Of a stretch of 64,000 bases of DNA, positions 57,572 to 64,000 are shown in pieces. The stretch's first letter is position 1. Each line of letters begins with the position of its first letter. Made by a program: the position numbers and the translations under genes. This DNA is from Alphaproteobacteria bacterium. GTDB lineage: Bacteria; Pseudomonadota; Alphaproteobacteria; ATCC43930; CGMCC-115725. A model generated the notes under the pieces. It had not been told where the DNA came from and made no database searches. It was given only the letters and a program-made list of their open reading frames with translations. The DNA is taken from positions 1 through 64,000 of the forward strand of contig JAGWON010000003.1 of the NCBI GenBank assembly GCA_028871055.1, given 5' to 3'.

Positions 57572-58567
57572 TCAGCACGGACCGGCCACCGCCGCCGCAA
57601 ACGAGCGGGCCACGGCTTCCCGATCGAGGCTGCGGGTGATGAGCATGAGCCGCGTGCGGAGGTCGGTATCGGGCCAGCGCGCCAGCGCCACTGGCGGATG
57701 GATCAGGTGCTGCACCGCGTTGAGCGAGACCGGACCGGCGTAGCCCGCAACGTTCGCGAGACCCTTGAGCCGCAGCAGCGCTGGCCCCTTGAACGCGGCC
57801 AGTGCCTCGATCCAGGCGGCGAGCGCCGGCCACGCGACTGGCCCTTCGTGCGTGAGCGCGAAGCTGGAGATGCCGTGATGGCGCAGCAGATGATCGGGCG
57901 ACGAATCGTGCGCGTGGTCGTGCCCATCCACTGTCGGAATTTCGCGCGGCGCTACTATCGATGCCGCGAACAGAATTTCGGGCGCCACCGCGCCGTTGAG
58001 CGCAGCGACGATCGGCGCCGACGGATTAAGCGCGCGCAGCTGCGCCTCGGCCGCGGCGCGCGCGGCCGGCGCGACCAGGTCGGTCTTGGTCAGCACCAGC
58101 GTATCGGCCAGCGCCGCCTGCTTCGCCGATTCGTAATGCGCCGCGAGCTGCGATGCGGCGTTGACCGCATCGACCGTGACCACCACGCGGTCGAGCCGGA
58201 CCAGCGTCGCGAGCTGCGCGTCCCCCATCAGCGCCGCGATGATCGGCGCCGGATCGGCGAGGCCGGTGGTCTCGACCGCAATGCGATCGAAGCGCGGGAT
58301 CTCGCCACTGCGCGCGCGCGCGTCGAGCGAGACGATGGTGTCGGTCAGGTCGCCGCGCACCGTGCAGCAGACGCAGCCGCTCTTGAGCAGGACCGCATCC
58401 TCGAACGCGGTCTCGATCAGCAGATGGTCGAGGCCGATCTCGCCGAACTCGTTGACGATCACGGCGGTGTTGCGGAGCGCCGGTTGCCGCAGCAACGCGT
58501 TCAACAGCGTCGTCTTGCCGCTGCCGAGAAAGCCGGTAACGAGCGCCACCGGCGCCGGTACGGACAT
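57572..58567 (-). CDS. CobW/COG0523 family GTPase
   Basis: 331 residues. Walker A is GFLGSGKTTLLNALL, the metal-binding motif is SGCVCCTVRGDL (CxCC), and the GTP-specific motif is LVLTKTDLV. A His-rich stretch (DGHDHAHD) precedes the C-terminal CobW domain. COG0523 proteins deliver metals such as zinc or cobalt to client proteins. The client is not evident. ATG 58567 is preferred because AAGGAG lies six bases ahead. An ATG at 58573 directly abuts the AAGGAG. It is divergent from a solute-binding protein gene. Confidence 0.92.
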   Translation of the reverse strand: MSVPAPVALVTGFLGSGKTTLLNALLRQPALRNTAVIVNEFGEIGLDHLLIETAFEDAVLLKSGCVCCTVRGDLTDTIVSLDARARSGEIPRFDRIAVETTGLADPAPIIAALMGDAQLATLVRLDRVVVTVDAVNAASQLAAHYESAKQAALADTLVLTKTDLVAPAARAAAEAQLRALNPSAPIVAALNGAVAPEILFAASIVAPREIPTVDGHDHAHDSSPDHLLRHHGISSFALTHEGPVAWPALAAWIEALAAFKGPALLRLKGLANVAGYAGPVSLNAVQHLIHPPVALARWPDTDLRTRLMLITRSLDREAVARSFAAAVAGPC

Positions 58568-58602
58568 CGCCATCTCCTTGCCGTTCCTAGAATTTTCCCC
58601 GG

Positions 58603-58630
58603 TTTGCAACGCCTGCCGCTCTGCTAAGAT
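58603..58630 (+). promoter_or_regulatory. Weak candidate promoter for the second binding-protein gene
   Basis: TTTGCA (58603-58608) and TAAGAT (58625-58630) are spaced 16 bases and lie 45 bases before the ATG at 58675, in a short divergent gap. Confidence 0.3.
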
Positions 58631-58674
58631 CGCGCCAAGCGGCGAATGCCGCAATAACGAGCAAAGGGGAGGAT

Positions 58675-59706
58675 ATGATCCGAATTCGTCATGCCGCTGT
58701 CGCCTGCGCCGCCGCCGTCGCCATCGCGTCGATTGCCGCCGCTGGCGCGCAGGCCCAGAGCCCGCTCCCGATCAACGTTGGCTGGGTGCAGACGCCCGGA
58801 CACTTGGCGCCGCTGCTCGACGCGCTGGCGCAGAAGCACCCGGAGGTCATGCCGCACGACGGCAAGACCTATATCGCAAAGGCCCTCCGCTTCAAAGGCA
58901 CGACGCCCCAGATCGAGGCGATGGCGGCCAACGAGCTCGAGGTCGCCTCCTTCGCGCCGTCGGCGCTGGCGCTCGCCATCACCAACGCGCACCTCGACGT
59001 GCGCGTCGTCTCCGACGTCATCCAGACCGGCGCCCACGGCTATTTCGATCAGCCCTACATGGTCCGCAAAGACGGACCGATCAAGACGATCGCCGACGTC
59101 AAGGGCAAGCGCATCGCCACCAACACCGTCGGCTCGGCGAGCGACGCCGCGATGCGCGTGATGTTCCACAAGCACGGCATTCAGGACAACCAGTTCACCA
59201 CCGTCGAGGCTAATTTCGCCAACATGGTCTCGATGATCGAGGACAACAAGGTCGACCTGATCGCCGTCATGCCGCAGTTCGAGCACCGGCTGGCCGTGGC
59301 CGGCAACTACCGGACGCTGTTCACCATGGGCCAGGCCATCGGCCCGTCGCAGACGGTGCTATGGGGGATGCGCGCCGACTTCATCAAGGCGCACCGGGCC
59401 GTGATGGTCGATTTCTTCGAGGATCACATCCGCGGCGTGCGCTGGTTCCTCGATCCGAAGAACCACGCCGAGGCGCTGACGATCGCCGAGCAGGTCACCA
59501 AGCAGAAGCCCGAGGACCTGGCCTATGCCTTCACCAAGAAGGACTTCTACCGGTCGCCCGATTGCAAGCCCAACATCGCGGCGGCGCAGGCGGACATCGA
59601 CGAGGCGGTCAAGCTCCACGTCCTGCCGAAGGCGGTGAAGCTCGAGCCGAAATACGTCGATCTGTCGCTGATCGAGGACGCCAAGCGCCGCATCGACGGC
59701 AAATAA
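58675..59706 (+). CDS. ABC transporter substrate-binding protein (second, unlinked to permease)
   Basis: 343 residues. A signal peptide ends near AGAQAQS (residue 28). The fold resembles TauA/SsuA-like periplasmic proteins (INVGWVQTPGHLAPLL, IKTIADVKGKRIATNTVGSASDAAMRVMFHKHGI, FANMVSMIEDNKVDLIAVMPQFEHRL). No permease or ATPase gene follows, so it either serves the importer 2 kb upstream or is an orphan. A strong GGGGAGGAT precedes the ATG. Confidence 0.88.
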   Translation: MIRIRHAAVACAAAVAIASIAAAGAQAQSPLPINVGWVQTPGHLAPLLDALAQKHPEVMPHDGKTYIAKALRFKGTTPQIEAMAANELEVASFAPSALALAITNAHLDVRVVSDVIQTGAHGYFDQPYMVRKDGPIKTIADVKGKRIATNTVGSASDAAMRVMFHKHGIQDNQFTTVEANFANMVSMIEDNKVDLIAVMPQFEHRLAVAGNYRTLFTMGQAIGPSQTVLWGMRADFIKAHRAVMVDFFEDHIRGVRWFLDPKNHAEALTIAEQVTKQKPEDLAYAFTKKDFYRSPDCKPNIAAAQADIDEAVKLHVLPKAVKLEPKYVDLSLIEDAKRRIDGK

Positions 59707-59757
59707 CTGATTGGATACACGAGGCCCGATCCGGTCGAATGGAATCGAACTTCATTT

Positions 59758-59835
59758 CGTCGCCCCCGCGAAAGCGGGGGCCCAGGAGCGAGCGCTATGC
59801 AGTTGCCCTGGACCCTGGCTTCCGCCGGGGCGACG
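59758..59835. repeat. REP-like palindromic repeat with GAAA-capped hairpin
   Basis: The left arm begins CGTCGCCCCC (59758-59767) and is matched imperfectly by GGGGCGACG near 59827-59835. Inside, CCCCCGC-GAAA-GCGGGGG (59763-59780) is a perfect 7-base stem with a GNRA tetraloop. CCCGCGAAAGCGGGGG elements are common dispersed repeats in alphaproteobacterial intergenic DNA. It lies between the binding-protein and LVIVD genes (59707-59932), with no gene otherwise visible there. Confidence 0.8.
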
Positions 59836-59932
59836 GAGAGTGTTTCGATCGGACTGGTTAGGGCTCTATGGCACCGCGCCCCGCCGGGCGCGGCGTCGTT
59901 TTGACCATTAGCTCCGAGGACCCGCGCCCGCC

Positions 59933-61141
59933 ATGCCCGCCCAAGCCCACAACATGAAACTCCTCGCCCATCACGATCTCGCCGGCTTCGGTGGCATCGG
60001 CGAGGGCATGAGTCTGCAGCTCGCTCACGACGGCCGCCGCATCCTCTATCTCGCGCATGAATCGGCGCCGAAGAACTTCACCGCCGTCGACGTGAGCGAT
60101 CCGCGCAATCTCAAGCTGGTGGTGCAGACCGATTTGCCGCACAAGCAGGTGCGCTCCAACTCGCTCGAGGTCTGCGGCGACATCCTTGCCGTCGCCTACC
60201 AGACGGCGCAGCACGGCCTCAAGCCCGCCGGCGTTGAGCTGTTCGATATCGGGAATCCGGAGCAGCCCAAATCGATCGCCTTCTTCGACTGCTCGGGCGA
60301 GTTCTCGCGCGGCGTGCACCAGCTCTGGTTCGTCGACGGCAAGACCGTGCATTTCTCGGGCGGCGCGCCCGACTTCAAGCCGCGCAACAAGCTGGACGAC
60401 CAGTTCTATCGCGCCATCGACGTGAGCAGGCCGGCCGAGCCGCGCGAGATCTGCCGCTGGTGGATGCCGGGCCTGGCTGACGGCGACAGCGCGCCGCCGC
60501 CGCCGCGCCATCCGAAATTCGATTCCGGCTTCCGCACCCACAACACCAACGTCTATCCCGACCGGCCGGATCGCGCCTATCTGGGTTACATCGATGGCGG
60601 CGTGTGGATTCTCGACATCGCCGACAAAGCCAGGCCCAAGCCGGTCGGCCACTGGAATCCGCATCCGCCTTTCCCCGGATTCACGCACACGGCGATGCCG
60701 CTCCTCGACCGCGACCTGCTGGTGGTGAGCGACGAGAGCGTGCGCGACAAGGCGGCGGACTGGCCGAAATTGGTCTGGATTTTGGATATGCGGCGCGAGG
60801 ACAACTTGGTGAACCTGGCGACCCTGCCGCTGCCGTCCGTCGAAAAACAGCGAAACATTGGCGGTCGCTACGGCGCGCACAACATGCACGAGAACCGGCC
60901 GGGCCCCGCGTTCCGCTCGAGCAGCCTGATCTTCGGCAGCTATTTCAACGGCGGCGTGCGCGTGCACGACATCAGCGATCCATTCCAGCCGAAGGAGGTC
61001 GCCTATTTCGTGCCCGAGCCGCCAGCGCGCTCACCCGCCGGCGCGGCGCAGATCAACGACGTCTATGTCGACGAGAACGAGATCGTCTACGCCGTCGACC
61101 GCTTTGCCGGTGGACTCTATACGCTGGAAGCGAATCTCTAG
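59933..61141 (+). CDS. LVIVD-repeat beta-propeller-like protein
   Basis: 402 residues without a clear signal peptide. Repeated segments such as NFTAVDVSDPRNLKLVV, VELFDIGNPEQPKSIAFF, GGVWILDIADKARPKPVGHW and GGVRVHDISDPFQPKEVAYF are LVIVD-type repeats, which build a propeller. GFTHTAMPLLDRDLLVVSDE and HNMHENRPGP are conserved in this group. No enzymatic function is known. The start may be ATG 59933 or MKLLAHHD at 59954, and neither has a good ribosome site. The 3' end overlaps the next, convergent gene by four bases. Confidence 0.82.
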   Translation: MPAQAHNMKLLAHHDLAGFGGIGEGMSLQLAHDGRRILYLAHESAPKNFTAVDVSDPRNLKLVVQTDLPHKQVRSNSLEVCGDILAVAYQTAQHGLKPAGVELFDIGNPEQPKSIAFFDCSGEFSRGVHQLWFVDGKTVHFSGGAPDFKPRNKLDDQFYRAIDVSRPAEPREICRWWMPGLADGDSAPPPPRHPKFDSGFRTHNTNVYPDRPDRAYLGYIDGGVWILDIADKARPKPVGHWNPHPPFPGFTHTAMPLLDRDLLVVSDESVRDKAADWPKLVWILDMRREDNLVNLATLPLPSVEKQRNIGGRYGAHNMHENRPGPAFRSSSLIFGSYFNGGVRVHDISDPFQPKEVAYFVPEPPARSPAGAAQINDVYVDENEIVYAVDRFAGGLYTLEANL

Positions 61142-61782
61142 CGCGCCGGCTCGATCGCCAGGTTGCGCGTGCCGAAGGGACTCTGCGGCAGCTTCACGCC
61201 GCGCCAGAAGTCGTGGAACGGCTCAGGCAGCTTCGCCGCGAGTGCGGCCGCGTCGGCGAGATCGGCGGCCGCGAGCTCGATCATATTCACGCCCGCAATC
61301 GTGAGTCGCGCGAGCTCGTCGCGGCGCTTGGCGCGGCGGCCGCCGGGCAGCTCGATCGCGATAAAGCTCGCGCCGGTCCAGAAGGCGAAATCGGCGCGTA
61401 CGGCGCCGTCGCCCGCCGGCAGCTGCGCAGAAGGCAACGGACGCAGCGCGGCAAAGCTCCAGTCTGCGGGTGCGAACAAGCCGCCGCCCGCCGCGGTCAG
61501 TTCGCGCCGCGCCGTCTCGCCCGCCAGCGCGACGGATAGCGAGGCAAAATAGGCGTCGAGGAATTGCCGCGGCGGCCTGGCCCACAGGTCGCAGAGCGAC
61601 TGCAAATGCTCGCGCAGGAAATCGAGCCGCGAAGCGGTCGTGTCGAGGCGGATGAGATCGGGCGGCTCGGCGAAGGGATAGAACCCGTCGCTCAGGCGAA
61701 GCGGCGTGCCACGCCGTAGTTCAATCGCGGGCGCGCCCTCGCCGCTCGCCGCGCCATAGGAGATCCGGAAGAATTCGGCCAC
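61138..61782 (-). CDS. Hypothetical protein with a possible degenerate nuclease-like segment
   Basis: 214 residues, soluble, Ala/Leu-rich. The segment RADFAFWTGASFIAIELPGGRRAKRRDEL spaces an Asp and a Glu as in PD-(D/E)xK nucleases, but the lysine is not in the usual E-x-K place, so this is only suggestive. It lies 49 bases downstream of cydX on the same strand and may be read through from the cyd operon. No family recognised. Confidence 0.65.
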   Translation of the reverse strand: MAEFFRISYGAASGEGAPAIELRRGTPLRLSDGFYPFAEPPDLIRLDTTASRLDFLREHLQSLCDLWARPPRQFLDAYFASLSVALAGETARRELTAAGGGLFAPADWSFAALRPLPSAQLPAGDGAVRADFAFWTGASFIAIELPGGRRAKRRDELARLTIAGVNMIELAAADLADAAALAAKLPEPFHDFWRGVKLPQSPFGTRNLAIEPAR

Positions 61783-61831
61783 GCCCGATTAAGGCCCGGG
61801 CGGACCGATCCTGGCAAGCGTCGGCGCGGCG

Positions 61832-61933
61832 TCAGCGTGCGTCGTCGTCGTGCCGCACCTCGAGCCACATGGCGTTGAGCACGGCGAAGGCGCACGCCAA
61901 TCCGAGGCCCAAAACCCAGCTGAAATACCACAT
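61832..61933 (-). CDS. cydX: Cytochrome bd oxidase small subunit CydX
   Basis: A 33-residue protein beginning MWYFSWVLGLGLACAFAVLN, with one membrane helix and an acidic-basic tail. The MWYFSW start is diagnostic of CydX, a helix that stabilises the CydAB oxidase and its heme. It begins ten bases after the cydB stop, preceded by GGAGG. Its size places it below usual gene-calling limits. Confidence 0.93.
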   Translation of the reverse strand: MWYFSWVLGLGLACAFAVLNAMWLEVRHDDDAR

Positions 61934-61943
61934 CGGGGCCTCC

Positions 61944-63086
61944 TTAGTAGCTGTTGGTCTCGCCTTCGATCTGCCCGGCTGAGACGCGGCCGCGCAGCAC
62001 GCGATAGACGAAGGCGGTATAGAGCAGGATGATCGGCATGAAGATCAGCGTCGCCACCAGCATGATGACCAGCGTGGTGCGGCTCGACGAGGCGTCCCAC
62101 ACCGTGAGGCTCATCGACGGATCGAGCGACGACGGCAGGATGAAGGGGAACATGCTGACGCCGGCGGTTGCGACGATGCCGGCGACCGACAGGCCGCTGC
62201 AGAAGACGGCGAGCTTGTCCCACTTGAGCGCCAGCGCCAGCGCCGCCAGCGCCGCTCCGGCGAAGCCCAGGCCGGGCACCACGCGAAGCCATGGCAGTGC
62301 GCGGTAGTTGTCGAGCCAGGCGCCGGCGGCCTGGACCGCCTGCTTGCCGACCGGATTGGACGGCCCGTCATGCGCCAGCACGCCGACGATGCGATAGCCG
62401 TCGAGCCGCGTGGCCCACCAGCCGGCGAGGGCGAAGAGGACGATGACGACGAGCGCCGACAGCGCCGCCGCAAGGCGCGCGCGCTCGGTCACCGGCGACG
62501 CCGCCTTCGATGCCAGGAACGCGCCGCCGTGCATCGCCAGCATCGCCACCGAGACCAGGCCGGCCAGAACCGCGAACGGCCGGAACAAGCCGAGCAATCC
62601 GCCATCGTAGATCATGCGCAGATCGCCGTCGAAGCGGAACGGCACGCCCAGGAGCGCGTTGCCGACGGCGACGCCGAAGACCAGCGCCGGCACCAGCCCG
62701 GCGACGAACAGCGCCCAGTCCCACAGCGTGCGCCAGCGCGGCGCCGCGTGCTTGCTGCGGTACTTGATCGCCACCGGGCGCAGGATCAGCGTGCACAGCA
62801 CCAGGAACATGGCGAGGTAGAAGCCGGAGAACGCGACCGCATAGACCATCGGCCAGGCGGCGAAGATCGCGCCGCCGCCGAGGATGAGCCAGACCTGGTT
62901 GCCTTCCCAGACCGGGCCGAAGCTGTTGATGACGATGCGGCGCTCGGCGTCGTTGCGGCCGAGGAACGGCAACCAGATGGCGGCGCCGAGATCGAAGCCG
63001 TCCATTACCGCGAAGCCCGCCAGCAGCACGCCGAGGAGCAGCCACCATAGGACGCGCAGCGTCGCGTAGTCGAGGAGATGCGCCAT
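61944..63086 (-). CDS. cydB: Cytochrome bd ubiquinol oxidase subunit II
   Basis: 380 residues with eight or nine membrane helices. Family features include LRVLWWLLLGVLLAGFAVMDGFDLGAA near the N terminus, FGPVWEGNQVWLILGGGAIFAAWP, and TLWDWALFVAGLVPALVFGVAVGNALLG. CydB is the structural partner of CydA in the quinol-oxidising bd oxidase, which has high oxygen affinity and pumps no protons. It lies nine bases after cydA and ten before cydX. Confidence 0.97.
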   Translation of the reverse strand: MAHLLDYATLRVLWWLLLGVLLAGFAVMDGFDLGAAIWLPFLGRNDAERRIVINSFGPVWEGNQVWLILGGGAIFAAWPMVYAVAFSGFYLAMFLVLCTLILRPVAIKYRSKHAAPRWRTLWDWALFVAGLVPALVFGVAVGNALLGVPFRFDGDLRMIYDGGLLGLFRPFAVLAGLVSVAMLAMHGGAFLASKAASPVTERARLAAALSALVVIVLFALAGWWATRLDGYRIVGVLAHDGPSNPVGKQAVQAAGAWLDNYRALPWLRVVPGLGFAGAALAALALALKWDKLAVFCSGLSVAGIVATAGVSMFPFILPSSLDPSMSLTVWDASSSRTTLVIMLVATLIFMPIILLYTAFVYRVLRGRVSAGQIEGETNSY

Positions 63087-63095
63087 GGTTCCCTC

Positions 63096-64000
63096 CTACT
63101 CTGCGGGCTGCGCGGCACGGTCCGGCGCCGCGCTCGAGCCGAAAGCGGCAGGGCCGATCCGGACGTATTTCATCATCAGGTAGAGTTCGACCACGGCGAG
63201 CGCGCTGTAGAACACGACGAAGCCCAGCAGGCTGGTCCACACGGTGCCGGCCGAGACCGACGAGGCCGAGAGGAAGGTCGGCAGCACGCCATCGATCGTC
63301 CACGGCTGGCGCCCGTATTCGGCGACGAACCAGCCGAGCTCCGATGAGATCCACGGCAGCGGCAGCGACCATAGCGCCGCCGTCAGGAACCAGCGATGGC
63401 GGTCGAGCCGCCGCCGCGCCGAGAGGTAGAAGGCGAAGGCGAACAGCGCGACGAAATAGAATCCGATCGCCACCATGAAGCGGAACGACCAGAACAGCGG
63501 CGCCACGCCTGGCACCGTATCCCACGCCGCCTTCTCGATCTCGGCCGGCGTCGCGTCAACGACCTTGGGGGTGTAGCGCTTCAACAGCAGCGCATAGCCG
63601 AGATCGTGCTCGTTGGTCGTGAAGGCGGCGATGGCCGCAGAATCGCCTGGATGGACGCGCAGCGTCTCGAGCGCGCCGTAGGCGGCGATGCCGTGCTTGA
63701 TGCGCTCGGCGTTGTCGGCGACGAGGTTGACGATGCCCGGCACCTCTTCGTCGGTCGAGCGCGTCGCGATCAGCCCCAGCGCCCAGGGCACCCGGATGCC
63801 GAAATGGGTGGTGCGCCCGGCAACGTCGGGAAAGCCGAAGACGGTGAAGCTGGCGGGCGGCGCCTCGGTCTGCCAGTCCGCCTCGATCGCCGCGATCTTC
63901 ATCTTCTGGTTCTGCGACGCGGTGTAGCCGCTCTCGTCGCCGAGCACGACGACGGACAGCGCCGAGGCGAGGCCGAAGCTCGCGGCCACGGTCATCGAGC
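63096..64000 (-). CDS. cydA: Cytochrome bd ubiquinol oxidase subunit I, C-terminal part (cut by window edge)
   Basis: About 300 residues of the C-terminal part. GDESGYTASQNQKMKIAAIEADWQTEAPPA is the conserved CydA block with the quinol-binding Q-loop region. WSFRFMVAIG and GRQPWTIDGVLPT follow. The reading frame continues off the window, so the ATG at 63995 is internal. CydA binds hemes b558, b595 and d and oxidises quinol. It is the first visible gene of cydA-cydB-cydX. Confidence 0.96.
   Translation of the reverse strand, partial: SMTVAASFGLASALSVVVLGDESGYTASQNQKMKIAAIEADWQTEAPPASFTVFGFPDVAGRTTHFGIRVPWALGLIATRSTDEEVPGIVNLVADNAERIKHGIAAYGALETLRVHPGDSAAIAAFTTNEHDLGYALLLKRYTPKVVDATPAEIEKAAWDTVPGVAPLFWSFRFMVAIGFYFVALFAFAFYLSARRRLDRHRWFLTAALWSLPLPWISSELGWFVAEYGRQPWTIDGVLPTFLSASSVSAGTVWTSLLGFVVFYSALAVVELYLMMKYVRIGPAAFGSSAAPDRAAQPAE

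Overview
The window is a high-GC, densely packed, plasmid-free-looking piece of a bacterial chromosome. Gene content and order point to an alphaproteobacterium, perhaps of the Rhodospirillales/Reyranella type. The signs are a divergent tldD and ctaC-ctaD-ctaB-coxF-ctaG-ctaE block, a GCS2-type glutathione-forming ligase, ribF-ileS-lspA followed by a BamF-like lipoprotein, an RamB/ScfR-type regulator divergent from isocitrate lyase, and a bacterial METTL20-type methyltransferase beside ubiA. The lineage is an inference from synteny and not a phylogeny. No tRNA, rRNA, CRISPR array, transposase or prophage was seen.

Layout. 1-4.4 kb (minus): aa3-type cytochrome c oxidase subunits and assembly factors, cut at the left edge. 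4.7-14 kb: tldD with an overlapping secreted GH50-like hydrolase gene, gshA-rsmE, ubiA plus the ETF-beta lysine methyltransferase homologue, a frameshifted AAA ATPase, and pmbA (the TldD partner). 14-20 kb (plus): an LPS/lipid A assembly operon (MsbA-like exporter, DUF374 acyltransferase, waaA, lpxK, LpxL-like acyltransferase). A compositionally odd SEC-C gene abuts its 3' end. 20.6-30 kb: M23 peptidase and xseA, purD, tadA, a class-I amidotransferase, rsmD, a ketopantoate-reductase-like gene, aceA and its divergent regulator. 30-39.5 kb (minus): pgi-mutL-queC, then maoC-ribF-ileS-lspA-bamF. 39.7-51.5 kb: mixed metabolic, envelope and signalling genes, namely a Rieske oxygenase, hisI, an OmpA lipoprotein, a PAS/GAF/degenerate-GGDEF protein, a tandem Usp, an IlvD/Edd dehydratase with RidA, a DSD1-type PLP enzyme and a hybrid-free sensor kinase. 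51.7-61.8 kb: an FMN alpha-hydroxyacid oxidase with a CocE-type hydrolase, a NitT/TauT-like ABC importer whose ATPase is frameshifted, a CobW GTPase, a second solute-binding protein and an LVIVD-repeat protein. 61.8-64 kb (minus): cytochrome bd oxidase (cydX, cydB, partial cydA).

How the genes fit together. Two terminal oxidases (aa3 and bd) flank the window. UbiA makes the quinone precursor and the ETF-beta methyltransferase acts on the fatty-acid oxidation electron carrier. Isocitrate lyase with its regulator and a MaoC (R)-hydratase suggest acetate, fatty-acid or polyhydroxyalkanoate metabolism. The 14-20 kb block and BamF/LspA/OmpA build the outer membrane.

The observations most worth checking are a one-base frameshift (and possibly a second) in the ABC ATPase, a frameshift in the COG3910-like ATPase, the AT-richer SEC-C gene, an intrinsic terminator lying inside the opposing gene's coding sequence, palindromic candidate operators in three divergent intergenic regions, a GGGEF active site, an N-for-H change in the M23 motif, and the 33-codon cydX. 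I found no clear previously undescribed multi-gene system.
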